NCBI GenBank assembly: GCA_963854835.1
Contig: OY978525.1
Span: 95,694,136-95,758,135 of the forward strand
Direction of reading: 5' to 3'
Length of the DNA: 64,000 nt
DNA from: Megamerina dolium
Lineage: Eukaryota > Arthropoda > Insecta > Diptera > Megamerinidae
A program made the translations under genes and the position numbers. The notes under the pieces are model-generated. The model made no database searches and was not told the DNA's origin. It saw nothing but the letters and a program-made list of their open reading frames with translations. Positions 25,770 to 38,456 of this stretch are shown piece after piece. Numbering within the stretch: the stretch's first letter is position 1; each line of letters opens with the position of its first letter.

Positions 25770-27509
25770 AGGTAATTCTAAGGCTTAGTATGGCGTGGCT
25801 TTCCTCTTTCTTGTAAATCTAATTATCTTTGCAATACTAATCCCCACTTTATATTTAGTTGTCCCACGCTGAAGGGTTCGTACGTTAAAGCTGTTTAAAT
25901 TTTTTTAATTTTCGCAAGTTTGTGGAAATCTGGTTGTTTTACGCTGATAGTTTGTAAGTTATGGCGGTCCAAAATTTATTGTTTGCTTTCCCGATTTTAT
26001 ATGGGAGCCCCATTAAGAAGTGGGCATGGCTTGGTTATTTCATGCCAGATTTTTTTCCGAAAGCCATTTTAATGTAAGTGTCAATTATGGTTGGTTTAGG
26101 CAAAAAACTGCCGATGTTACAGCGGTTTATATTTAAAAGAAATTAAGTAATTTTGTATTGGAGCTTGCCCATTTTTCGCTGATCTGGTTATCCTTACATA
26201 CCAATCCACAACTTAAATATGGTTGTCCTACGATAAATGGTTCGTGAGTTAGGGCGGTTTTAACTTTTTTTAAATTTCCGCAACTATATATGGGAGCCCC
26301 AATAACAAGTAGGTGGAGCACGCTGATTTCTTGTCAGATTATTTCCAACTGCCATGTTAATCTAAGTTACAATTATGGTTATTCTAGATAGAATATTACC
26401 GAAGTTATAGCTGTTTCAATTTAAAAGAAATTCAGCCATTTGCATGGGGGCTACTATAAATAGTGTGCGTGGCACACCAAATTTTTGTAAATCTAGTTAC
26501 CCTTACAATCATAATTCACAACTTAAACATGGTTTTGTTTAATTCCCTTGACTTTATATGGGAACCACATAAAAAAGTGGGTGTGGCTGACTGGTTTTAC
26601 GCAAAATTATTTCTGACTATCATATTAGTCGAAGTGTCAAATATATTTCTCTTAGACAGAAGATTGCCAAAGTTGCAGCGAATGAAATTTAAAACAAATT
26701 CAAGCACTTTGTATGGGAGCTACTATAAAAAGTGTGCGTGTCTCTCCCATTTCTGGCAAGATTATGTAGGAGTATAATATAATTCCCTATAATTCTCTAG
26801 TGGGTGCCGTAGCTCAGTGGTTAGTGTGTTGGTCTTCTGATCTGTAGGTCGTGGTTCAATCCCCGACTGATTCATAACAAATTTAATATCGAAAAGATGT
26901 TTCTTTCGAACGATACCCAACTGTCGGCAAGCAGTTGGCAATTATTCCGACAGTAACAACTTGCCATGAAAAAGCTTCTAAAAGAACTCTGTGACAAAGC
27001 TCAGAGAAAGTGATGCCACAAGGGTTCTGCCGTTCGGAACCGGCCAAAATAAGTAGGTAACTTCTAATACTGTCCAAAAATTTAACACGCACAACTGTAA
27101 TGGAAGAGAAGCTCGGCCAATGAGCCCTTCGGGGCTTTAAGTGCCACATATTTATTTATTTTTTTTTTATAAAGAATTCTACGTGCCAAATATTGTTGTC
27201 CCAGATGGTATATTAAGTGAATTATAGTAATTAAAAAATTTTGAACATTTCGAGGTTAGTTGATTTGAATAGTTGGTATGGGTTGGATAGGTTACTTGTG
27301 CCAAATTTGGTCAAAGTATCTCAATATAATTGCTCTAGTTATCGTGCGAACCACCAAGGTGACAGACAGACGGATACACGGACGGACGGACGGACGGTCA
27401 TCATTAAATCGAAAATTTAAGCGACGCTGATCACAAATATAGATATATTTCTATATCTCCGGAGTGATATATGATGAATATAACTTGCATATACTATATA
27501 CAGGGTATA
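25770..27509 (+). repeat. Dispersed A/B-repeat element, copy 1, interrupted by a SINE
   Basis: The copy consists of alternating diverged units that each start near TATGGGAGCY and contain a GTGGGCGTGGC-like core. It is followed by a CGGA-rich tract (27376-27400), CTATATCTCCGGAG, and the terminal CAGGGTATA at 27501-27509. A homologous copy lies at 54608-55880. The left end is not clear. No coding capacity, so it is a non-autonomous element of unknown class. Confidence 0.65.
26801..27174 (+). repeat. tRNA-derived SINE, copy 5 (full length, nested)
   Basis: The most complete copy together with 30654-31016. It has A box TAGCTCAGTGG at 26810-26820, B box GGTTCAATCCCC at 26853-26864, a body of about 280 bp and a T/A-rich tail. 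AATTCT flanks it at 26791-26796 and 27175-27180 as a likely target duplication. The related A/B-repeat copy near 55440-55465 lacks this insert and shows the empty site. Confidence 0.85.
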
Positions 27510-28204
27510 AAAATTATAGGAATCCAATACAATTCAACCCCATACTCTTTATATTCCTTTGACATGACTATAAAATATCATTTAAAAAAAAAAAAAAAGT
27601 AAAATTTTATACCTACATAAATGCAATGGGTATGCATATACTCATACGTACATAACAATACAATTTATATGTATTAACACAAGTTTGTACATTCTTAGAA
27701 TTTCTGTTATGATGTAAAAACCATTTTGCTCGTGCATGTGTATGTATCAGAATATGAAATGTATGTATATATGTACAAAAATATAAACAAAGGTATTCAA
27801 GTTAGAATGGAAAATGCGAGAGATATTTAAATGTTCGGTTTTCAATCATATTTCCTTTTTATTAAGAGATTTTCTTATTCATATATCATATTTGTGTAGT
27901 TACATTACTAAAAGTATTGAAATTTTAATTTTAATTTTTATAATGTTGAAGGATATTGTTTAAGAAAACGTGTGAAACATAACTGAATAGGCTAAAAATT
28001 CATCATAATTAATATCGAGCATCAAAGTAAGATTTGCAACTCTTTTAAATTACTACAAGGCTTAAAGAAGTGTTTTCCTTAGCTTCTAAATAATATTAGA
28101 TCGCTTATGATACATGTTGCAGACGTACATAACCGTCTATAACCCAAGAATAAATTAATTCCATAAATGATGTGATTATGGATGTCGGACGGTATATTAA
28201 TAAT
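27510..28204. other. AT-rich noncoding DNA
   Basis: No gene or element recognised. Confidence 0.4.
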
Positions 28205-28300
28205 GAAAAGGACGCTACCCAGAGGCACCTCACAAGGATCAGCATTTGAAATATACCTAAAAGTTTGGGTTGAGGAAAAAAGTGCTCTATGTAGCGAATT
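28205..28300 (+). pseudogene. Possible LINE reverse transcriptase fragment
   Basis: A short frame reads KRTLPRGTSQGSAFEIYLK, resembling the RT segment RG-PQGG-LSPLLWNL in order and spacing. It is isolated and very short. Confidence 0.3.
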
Positions 28301-28897
28301 GAACTAAGCTAGCCCCAAAATAGTCAAAGTGCTCATAATCTATAAAAAAAAAGAGGATTACAGCATCAGCTTTTTAAATCTTTATTATTTGATCACCTTC
28401 AAACAGATAAAACAGTGACGTAAGAATATTACTTATGTCTTTTGAATCAACTGGAAACACAAAATCGAAGAAAAAATAAAAACAAAAATAAAAATTATCT
28501 CTCATGAAGATCATGCAATTGCTCACAGAGGTATTATTGCGCTGGTTAACCTAAAAAAAAGTGGAAATTGTATGTGATTTTCGTTAAATTATGAAAAATA
28601 TTTAGAGGGGTACTCTTGAGATCCTGTAAAATATCACTTATGAGACGGAAAGATTTTATAGATATATATTTATACGTCGATTTTGAATTTTGTGCATCGA
28701 TCTTGAGAGTTCTGGAAATATTTTATTGACTTCATTTTTGGGAATTTTGTCTCTAAATTGCTTTTAATTTCATTGAAACATCTTCCATTTAAACTTGAAT
28801 ACCTCTATTATATGTAAATATGTACCTATTTATGTTTGTATGTATATAGTAATCGCAAGTCTATGTGTGTTGTACTGACATACACGTCGTATACGTA
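28301..28897. other. AT-rich noncoding DNA
   Basis: No recognisable feature. Confidence 0.4.
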
Positions 28898-29041
28898 ATG
28901 TTTGAAATCGTCGTTGTCATTTCGAATATGAAACGACAGCTGTCAGATACTTCTCTGGTTGAAGCTTCACGCTTATGCGCCGCTATATGTGGTAAGGTAT
29001 ATAATATTTATATGAGTTTATATGTAAATAAATGTATGTAG
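28898..29041 (+). CDS. Candidate small ORF (47 codons) or exon with internal donor
   Basis: The ATG at 28898 opens 47 codons to TAG at 29039-29041. Codons 1-31 have coding-like composition (Val/Ile-rich start, then KRQLSDTSLVEASRLCAAIC). At 28992-28997 GTAAGG forms a usable splice donor after TGTG, beyond which the sequence becomes AT-only. A 10-bp palindrome GACAGCTGTC with an E-box core lies inside. No family is recognised. It could be a first coding exon of an unseen gene or chance. Confidence 0.2.
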   Translation: MFEIVVVISNMKRQLSDTSLVEASRLCAAICGKVYNIYMSLYVNKCM

Positions 29042-30653
<1,612 letters not shown>

Positions 30654-31016
30654 GTGTGCCGTAGCTCAGTGGTTAGTGTGTTCGCCTTCTGATCTGTAGG
30701 TCGTGGTTCAATTCCCGGCTGATGCATAACAAATTTAATATCGATAAGATTTTTCTTTCGAATGGTACCCACCTGTCGGCAAGCAACTGGCAATTCTTCC
30801 GACAGTAACAAATTGCCATGAAAAAGCTTCTAAAAGAATTCTGTGACAAAGCTCAGAAAAAGTGACGTCACAAGTGTTCTGCCGTTCGGAACCGGCTAAA
30901 ATAAGTAGGTCCCTTCTAATACTGTCCAAATTTAAGGCGCACAACAGTAATGGAAGAGAAGCTCGGCCAATGAGCCCTTTGGGGCTTTAAGTGCCACATA
31001 TTTATTTTTATTTTTT
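30654..31016 (+). repeat. tRNA-derived SINE, copy 6 (full length)
   Basis: Complete head with A box TAGCTCAGTGG and B box GGTTCAATTCCC, a body colinear with 26801-27174, and tail GTGCCACATATTTATTTTTA. A 6-bp TATTAA at 30646-30651 and 31017-31022 is a possible target duplication. Confidence 0.85.
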
Positions 31017-31069
31017 TATTAAGTATAAGGGATGCATTAGAATCCTTAGTTAGTTAATTGACCAAAACC

Positions 31070-33000
31070 ATTAACATGGCGAAAGATATAGATTCTGCGA
31101 TTCGGAAATAGGGAAGAGAACCTAAGTCAAGGTGTAACAAAGAATTCGGCGATTTAAGAACAGAGAGAAGGAAACTTTTTAATAAAGTAAAAAAAAAAAA
31201 TTGGCTACAATCGGACTGAAATCTGCACAAAGAACCTCTAAGAATATACAAGAAATGTTTTTCTTCTCCAAAGAAATCCATGGTGTCTGCACATTTACTC
31301 TAAGCACCCTACAGAGGATGGACTGTACATGGACCGCCTCAGAGAAATGCTCCCACACCAAACCTAATGACTTCCGGCCCCTAAGCCATACTTCTTTTCT
31401 ATTAAAGATATTAGAGATATATGTAGATCTCCACTTTAAACAAACCATAGGATCGTGGCACATTTCCAAGTACCAACATATCTACACCAAGAACTAGTCA
31501 GTACAAGGTAACCCTACATACCTTAATACATACCATAGAAAAGTCTGTGAATCGTACAGACTACATATTGGCAACTTTTCTGGACATAGAAAGTGCCTTC
31601 AAAAATTTCGAGAGGTCGTTATTGGAGCATTGAGCATCTAATATACTGGAAAAAGTAGAACAATTCTTCCAGAGCTAGGAGTATCACATATTCCTCACTG
31701 TATATATCAGATTCCCGGACACCATAAGATACATCATGCGAACCTCAATAGATAATGTTAGCAAATAGACCGACACCCGTGATTGAAGATATAAACCCGA
31801 AACATTCCTTAAACTAAATAAGAAGCTATACTGGAAACTAGGGCTATGCGATTAATCATTTAGTCGATCAATCTAATTAATCAAAATTGATGATTAATCA
31901 ATTATTTCATTAATCAGAATAAAATTATGCGAATAAAATATTGAAAATATTTGTAATATTTTTTCCAATACAAAATAAACAGGTAGCTACGAATTTGAGA
32001 GTACGTTTTAAATTTTTATTTCCAAATAAAATTTCAAAATCATAGAAAATCCAAAAATGAATAATACATCATCTACTTTGTACAATACAACGTTCGGCAT
32101 GCATGTATAAAAATTTCAGGCTCACTAATAACCATACCAACGAATGCATTAAAGATAATGCTTTGCCTTATACCCCCGAACCTTTTCTACTTATAATCTT
32201 TGGCTACAAAATCATAACGGCCATTTCTTGATAACCACTCAAACGACAGATATAGGGGAACTAGACTATACCGTCTACTATACTTGATTGGAGGGGAGGG
32301 AGTGAGGGGCCTCCTGAACTTTCAGATGAGTTAAATCAGATCGGTTGAGGCCCTTTCCATAACCAGAAATAAAAATATATCCACGAGAGACATTGCGATT
32401 CTCTCTGATAACAGGCTGCTATAAAAGTTCTGGAACACACATTCTAAAATCAAAGACCACGATTCATTGTCGCAGATCTCATGATGAAGAGGTTAAGCAG
32501 AACAATCTGTACTTAATTTGGATGCCGATGACATTCCAGGCAATTTTAAGGTGGGCGAACTAGCCAGAAAAGGCAGAAAATGCCACCACCAAAGATCCGG
32601 CCAAAGCTAGACTGAAACCGCACAAAAAGTCTGCTCAATCCAGATAGATATGTGTTAAAAGTCATGACAGGCGTTCTTAGATGCTACTGCGTGCTCGGCA
32701 TACATGCTATAAAATTAAGATTAGGCCACTTGACGCATCACATCAGTAGAAGCTGCAAGGACTAAGAAAAAGAGTTCTCCTGCATTTCATGTACATATGA
32801 TGGCGCTCTGTTATAGGCACAAGTTAAATTTATGATTTTATAGTTCAGATATCCTCTCAGCCTCTCAATGATGAGTGTAAGGAATCTCACACGCTACATC
32901 AGGAGCTCCAATTGGTTCGAGCTCAACAAGTGTGCTCCTCCCTGCAGCCACCTTTACGTACCTACTCACCTAATGCGCCCATTTAATCAAATATCATTAT
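31070..33000 (+). pseudogene. Degraded LINE (LOA/R1-like), RT to C-terminus, interrupted
   Basis: Read piecewise it gives NDFRPLSHTSFLLKILEIYV (about 31365-31425; family motif FRPISLTSFLLKTLERLVD), then FLDIESAFKNFE (about 31579-31614; palm motif FLDIEGAFNNV). Near the 3' end come GVLRCYCVLGIHAIKLRLGH, HHISRSC and a terminal RYIRSSNWF (about 32660-32930), which correspond to the usual C-terminal GCL-HA-RLGL, CRSC and FIRSTGWF segments. Frameshifts and stops are frequent. The middle (about 31840-32120) is AT-rich with repeated ATTAATCA and looks like a later insertion. The clade call is tentative. Confidence 0.65.
31855..31925. repeat. Cluster of ATTAATCA motifs
   Basis: At least four ATTAATCA/TGATTAAT copies in 70 bp, at the start of AT-rich sequence that interrupts the LINE. 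Probably the end of an inserted MITE; a homeodomain-site cluster is the alternative. Confidence 0.35.
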
Positions 33001-33411
33001 TTTAGTATGACAAGTGATTTAATAAATCTAGGCAAATCAATAGTAACGCTTCAGGCTTCCAGCTTCAAATATGTCCAGCTATAAATATGTACATCACTTC
33101 TATCCGATTTTTCAAACGGACCATAAGATTGTAAAAGAACAATCGAAAACTTAGATTCTAAAATAATACAATATAAAATTAGATATGTTATGTACACTTA
33201 ACGTGCGATAAGTAGTTTAATTTGTTACATGTTACAAAAAATTACCATAAATGTAATTCCACTACTCTCATATCAACTTATACACCCATGCGTGCTCACC
33301 TACATATATGTATAAGTACATATATTGTATGTACGTAGATATACCCATAGGATATACCATAGTAAACATTTATCACTAATCTACCGTATCCGTCATGCCT
33401 GTGTCTCTATA

Positions 33412-33442
<31 letters not shown>

Positions 33443-33654
33443 AAGTATTTGTTATGCTTGTTTGCCACTGTGAATGCATATGATTGCTCTGAAGTAAATT
33501 TTAATTATTGCTTATAATCGGAACAGTAAACAATAGATAGAATATGAAAAAAACAAAATTATGGAAGCAATCTTGCATATGTTTAAATTCTATTAGGTAT
33601 GTAATAAATTCTTTATTCAAACACTCATATAAAAGCCGTGTATTAATGGCGAAT
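33001..33654. other. AT-rich noncoding DNA with short (TA)n
   Basis: (TA)n at 33415-33442. No gene signal. Confidence 0.45.
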
Positions 33655-34160
33655 GAATAAATGTCGAAAAATATGTCCAATAATACGGAAAAACTCATTT
33701 ACTTTTTCGACATTATTGCTAAAAAATAAAAAATTATTATATTAATAAAAATAAAGACTTAATTTCGAAAAAATGTATGGAATTAGATTTTCGACAACAT
33801 TGAAAAAGTATTTGTCTACACCAGTGTGGATCAAGGGGATAGATCCCCCCCCTGGAAGATGGCCTTGTTAAAAAAGAAAAATAATAATATATACGAGTAG
33901 ATATATAAAAATCATATATATATTTTTCATGTTATCACCACCTCCTCCTTGCCAAAATCCTGGCTACGCCACTGGTCTACACGAATTAATGTCAAAGTAA
34001 AAGTCTAAAAAATTTTGCAAAAATATTTTAAATTCGATTTCCATCATTAAACAGGCTATTTAACAAAAAATAAACATTCCTGATTTTTATTTCTTATAAA
34101 AAAATAACTTTCGCAATCAGAATTTTGCTTAATATTGCAAAAATTCTACAAAATTTTGAT
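33655..34160. repeat. AT-rich dispersed repeat, second copy, with nested MITE
   Basis: Shares GTATGGA-TTAGATTTTC and GACATTATTG/CAATAAT motifs with 12431-12800. It is split by the hAT-like MITE at 33822-33974. Confidence 0.45.
33822..33974. mobile_element. hAT-type MITE, 153 bp, with 8-bp TSD
   Basis: Flanked by a perfect 8-bp direct repeat GTCTACAC at 33814-33821 and 33975-33982, the target duplication length of hAT transposons. The right end read inward is CAGTGGCGTAGCCAGGATTT, a common hAT MITE terminus. The left end starts CAGTGTGGATCAAGGGG and is more diverged. There is no coding capacity. Confidence 0.8.
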
Positions 34161-37100
34161 TTTTACCAGCCATAACTCTGCGAGGTTCACCTCAATCACT
34201 GCGAGTTGTATTTTATTTGTTTTGGAACGAGTTACGGTTTGTGTTAATCACACTTAACAATTTAGGAAACACATTTTTTGAATGAAGTGATATTGAAAAA
34301 AAAAGACAAAAAATTACCAATATTTCAAAAACCTGACTATACAAAAAATTCAAAAAATATGTTTTGTGCTCAGGAAGTCAAGACTAAATTTTTTCAAAAC
34401 TATTAATTATGAAGTGCAAAGCTGTAGCTGTCTTGACTTGTTACAAATGTAGCTTCTGAGAGATATTATGAAAAAATATTTAATTTTAATTTAATAATTA
34501 ATTAATATTTCAATTCGAGCTCAATTATTGTATTATAAATTATTTCAAATACAAATACTATTTTTTGTTATTTATTGTTGCATTGAAATATCAATTTGGA
34601 TTATTTTAATATACATAGTCGAACCAGGACTAATTTCGAAAGCATGTAATTCATCATTTACCTGCATTGTCAGTATGTACGCGTGCCGTGCCTGCAGACG
34701 CCTGATTACGTAAAAGTGTATGATTATACATATAATTATGAGCATATAACGGTAGGTGTATATGTTTATATGTGTCTATGTTATTTTAGCTATTATTACA
34801 TAATAAAATAAAGCCATACAAGCCATAATGATGAATACATGTAAGTGAGTGTAAGAGCAAGTATGTAAGTGAACCAGAAAATAAATAATTTGTCGATCCT
34901 TATTTTTTGTTGTTGTTATTGACATTATTAGTGCGTTTGTCTGCTCACGATACTGGAGTATAGCATATGAGCATCTCCTCGGTTACGAACGCAACATTCA
35001 TATTCATTAAATATGAAGAGTAGCAGAGAAAAATGGTAAAGTGTGATACAAGTTTTGATTGTTTTATAGCACTAGAAGAATTGGAAGAATTTTTATCTCA
35101 TGGCAATATATTTTTAATGGATACTACTACAGGTTTGTTAATGGAATGTACGACATTTGAATGATCCAAAATATAAAAGTTCAACCTCATACAACTGAGT
35201 ACACAAGGCAAATATATTTTTACAATCGTTTAGAGGAACTATGGATGCCGCATTCGTTAACAGTGGAAAGATAAATGTAATCTTATGATTAATTCGAGGG
35301 TTCGTTTGCCACATGCTTAACGGCCCTATGGAAAAGAAGAAAGCAGTGATATCAACCAACGACCACAGGTTTTCTTTGAAGATCAAATGCAATCAACTAC
35401 TCGAACTGCTTGGAAAAAGAGCCAACGACAAACCGAAAATTGAAATATCGTTATAGTGCTGACTGTCCGAAACACTCAAGAAAATATGCCCAATTTTTCT
35501 GATGTAGAAACTACTCTTCCAATACAATGAAGTGCGGATAAATACCTATGCAATTTTGATAGCGAAAAATGTTTGCGTTCTTCACGTTCTTATCTCATTA
35601 ATTGTATACAAGTTGAAGGTAGCTCATCGACGAAAGGAGTGTCTATTTTGTGGATCTCCTGTAGTCGGACCAGTTGGATGGCTTGAAATTAATGAAGCTA
35701 TGGTATATATACTAATATATTTAGATATAGTTTTGAAAGATATGGTTGAACTACCCTTCTACCTTTCTACCCTTCCACATATTTTGCTTTGAACGAACTC
35801 CTAAAAAAAAATTGTTTTTATGTACATTTAGTTTAAATCCAAAAGGTAATATTGTAATGTAATACTTATTTGAATACAATATAAAATAGATTAGTAACTC
35901 AAAAGGTGTGGCTGCAACAAATAGATTCACACTTATATAGACGCATACATATATGTGAACACAATTATTCCATATACATACGTACTATATATCTACATAA
36001 TTTAAATCGTAACTCTCACGTGTGAACATAATAAGTATGCTACCATTGCTACCGCACTCTTGAAAAGTATATTAACTGCGAATACACGTGCAAATAAACA
36101 CTTGTGTTCACAAACATATATGTGAGTATATTGAGGAAAAAAGAAAACTCCCATATATACGCACACATACACACACACACACAGATAATTCTATAATTTA
36201 AATTGAGCTATTCATTCGTTCATTCGTTTTAACGTTGCTTCATTCACTTTTAAAAGCTCCCATCTATCTACCTTACAACACCAGTCAGCCAGTCACCCAG
36301 TCACCCAGTCACCCAGTCAGCCATTCAGTCAGTCAACCTACTAAGCAACCATTCATTGAAAATATAGTAACCACACAACCACAACAGCAACAAAAATGCC
36401 AGTGAAAACCAAATTGTATATGCGAGTAGGCTAACCAACGCCAGGTTCTTTGGGTCGCATTGGGTTGGCTTTAAATGGATGAAACAGGTGAAAGTTGAAG
36501 AAATTGTAGTGAAGCAATAAGGCGATGAGTGGGATGGCATCGTACGATATATGTATGCTGTAAAATAATAATAAAAAAAAATCCTAATTTGTTATAATAA
36601 CGATGCTTACGATGATAATAATTATAATAATAATGAAGTTGTGTTTTTTTTTTCTTTTCTTTTTGGTTCCCCTGTGCGTTGATTGTATTCGCTCCACTTG
36701 AATATGGTCTAACGACAAACACGATAAAAATTTAAAGCTAAAATAATTTCTTTACTTTAGCGCCTTCATTAACAAAACGAAAAAATCGACGACACGACAA
36801 AAAAGAAAAAGGCGGAAGACAAAATTACATCATTCGCTCCTTCATTCATTCATAGTACTATGTACGGGTAAATGTATTCATTCATTCGTCGATACAAGTG
36901 CTTACATATACAACAATATGAGTAGTATAGAAGGCGCTGTTGCTACCTTATGCCTTTTTAATACGTATATATGTGAATATGTATATGTGTGAATACGTGG
37001 GTGTATTTAGATTGTATGTATATACTTACATATTTTTATTAGGATTGATGTGTCGGGATGATGGTTTCCATGTACATTATATATATGCCATCATCAGCGT

Positions 37101-37689
37101 CTACACCTATGCGCGACAATTGTAGAATGTTCAATAAAAGGTTTATATAAATTCTGTTTTTTTTTTATTATTTTTCATTTGCACGCGTAGGTGTCCTCTA
37201 ATATTTCATATTGCTTTTCTCTTTAATATTATATACGATAGAACTCATTCTCCAAGTTTCGTTACGCATGTATTCGACGTTCGATGACTCTTGCGATTTG
37301 ATCATTATTGAGGTATTTTGTGTGTGTGTGTGTGTGTGGGTGTGTGTGTAGATGATGAAGTGCAGGAAAATTATAAGTACTGATTATAAATAGATTGTTG
37401 AAAGACTTATTTATTTGTTTAGCTTTTGCTTTGTTGATTAGATCATGGTTAAATAACCATACCTTCATCACTCCGCTACTATAGTCCTATAGCTTTATGT
37501 AATAATTGAGCTTATTAAATTACTGATTCACTACGCGTTATAATCATTGCAATCGCTCAATCATTACAAACGAATCGGTCATCTATCATTATCATGATTA
37601 TAATCAATATCATATTTAGTTACTTACTTACGTATTTATTTGGATATAACCATGCAGGTGTTTCAGCAGTCAACTCTGTTGGAAATCAT
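34161..37689. other. Noncoding DNA, partly a microsatellite island
   Basis: 34161-35100 is AT-rich with nothing recognised. 35130-35800 contains mixed-composition sequence with short frames on both strands but no identifiable motif. 36280-36340 has tandem CAGTCACC/CAGTCAGC units. (CA)n lies at about 36170-36183. No exon was recognised. Confidence 0.4.
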
Positions 37690-38330
37690 TTCCCCCATGA
37701 AGTTCTCCAGCACGTAGTACTTCAATTAGGGCACTGGGTTCCCTAATTCTCAGCTTTGGAAAGAGAGTCGCATCGAATGGGTCTTACGGTGAACGAGGGC
37801 AAAACGAAGGACCTAGTGTCAGCAAACAAACAGTTCCGGCATCTTGGACTCATGTCACTGTTGAACACTGTGCTTTTGAAGTAGTGAAGGACTTTGTCTA
37901 TCTTGGAACCAGCATTAACACGAGTTATGATGTCAGCCTCAAGTTATTTCGAAGAATCAGTCTTGCTAACAGGTGCTGCTTTGGACTAAGTAAGCAATTG
38001 AGAAGTTGAGCCTTCCCACAAGAAATGAAAACCACACTCTACAAGTTCGACATCATTCTTGTCCTTACATATGGCGCCGAAGCTTGGACAATTTCCACCT
38101 CAGATGAGAGAATGCTCGAAGTTTTCGAGAGAAGAATCCTACTTAATATATTTGAACCTATTGGCATTGGTGGCGTGTATCGAAGATGCAGAAGAGGCAG
38201 ATTTAAACACCGGTAGAAAGAGCAAGTACTAGAGAGCTTGATAGCGCTTGGGATTTCTAACTGGCGCCAGCTGGCGAAGAATGCTAAATTCCACCTAAAT
38301 CGATTTTCAGTTGTATGGCCACATAAGTAA
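37690..38330 (+). pseudogene. RTE-like LINE remnant (RT 3' region)
   Basis: Separate frames give FVYLGTSINTSYDVSLKLFR (about 37893-37952), RISLANRCCFGLSKQL (about 37953-38002), then LYKFDIILVLTYGAEAWTIS and ERMLEVFERRILLNIF (about 38037-38152). This order is typical of RTE-type elements (YLGS-I, RI-LANR-YGL, LPVL-YGAE-W, L-VFERK-LRKIFGP). It ends in SNWRQLAKN. Stops and frameshifts are present. A related minus-strand fragment lies at 61165-61365. Confidence 0.65.
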
Positions 38331-38336
38331 GTAAGT

Positions 38337-38456
38337 AGGTATTACAAGGGATGTACTTATATCAGCTGGTTCCGAACGGCAGAACTCTTGTGACATCACT
38401 TTTTTGAGCTCAGAATCTCAGTCGGGGATCAAACTCACGACCTACGGATCAGAAGA
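38337..38456 (-). repeat. tRNA-derived SINE fragment, copy 7 (rearranged)
   Basis: Joins a mid-body segment (CCGAACGGCAGAACTCTTGTG at about 38370-38390) directly to a diverged head (GATCAAACTCACGACCTACG), with the middle deleted. Confidence 0.6.

Noticed and set aside
26801..26875. A genuine tRNA gene
   Set aside because: A and B boxes are present, but the cloverleaf is imperfect, the sequence continues into the same body in all copies, and several copies are truncated. It is a SINE head.
35138..35792. Possible transposase fragments on both strands
   Set aside because: Short frames with mixed composition but no motif I could place in piggyBac, hAT or Tc1/mariner.
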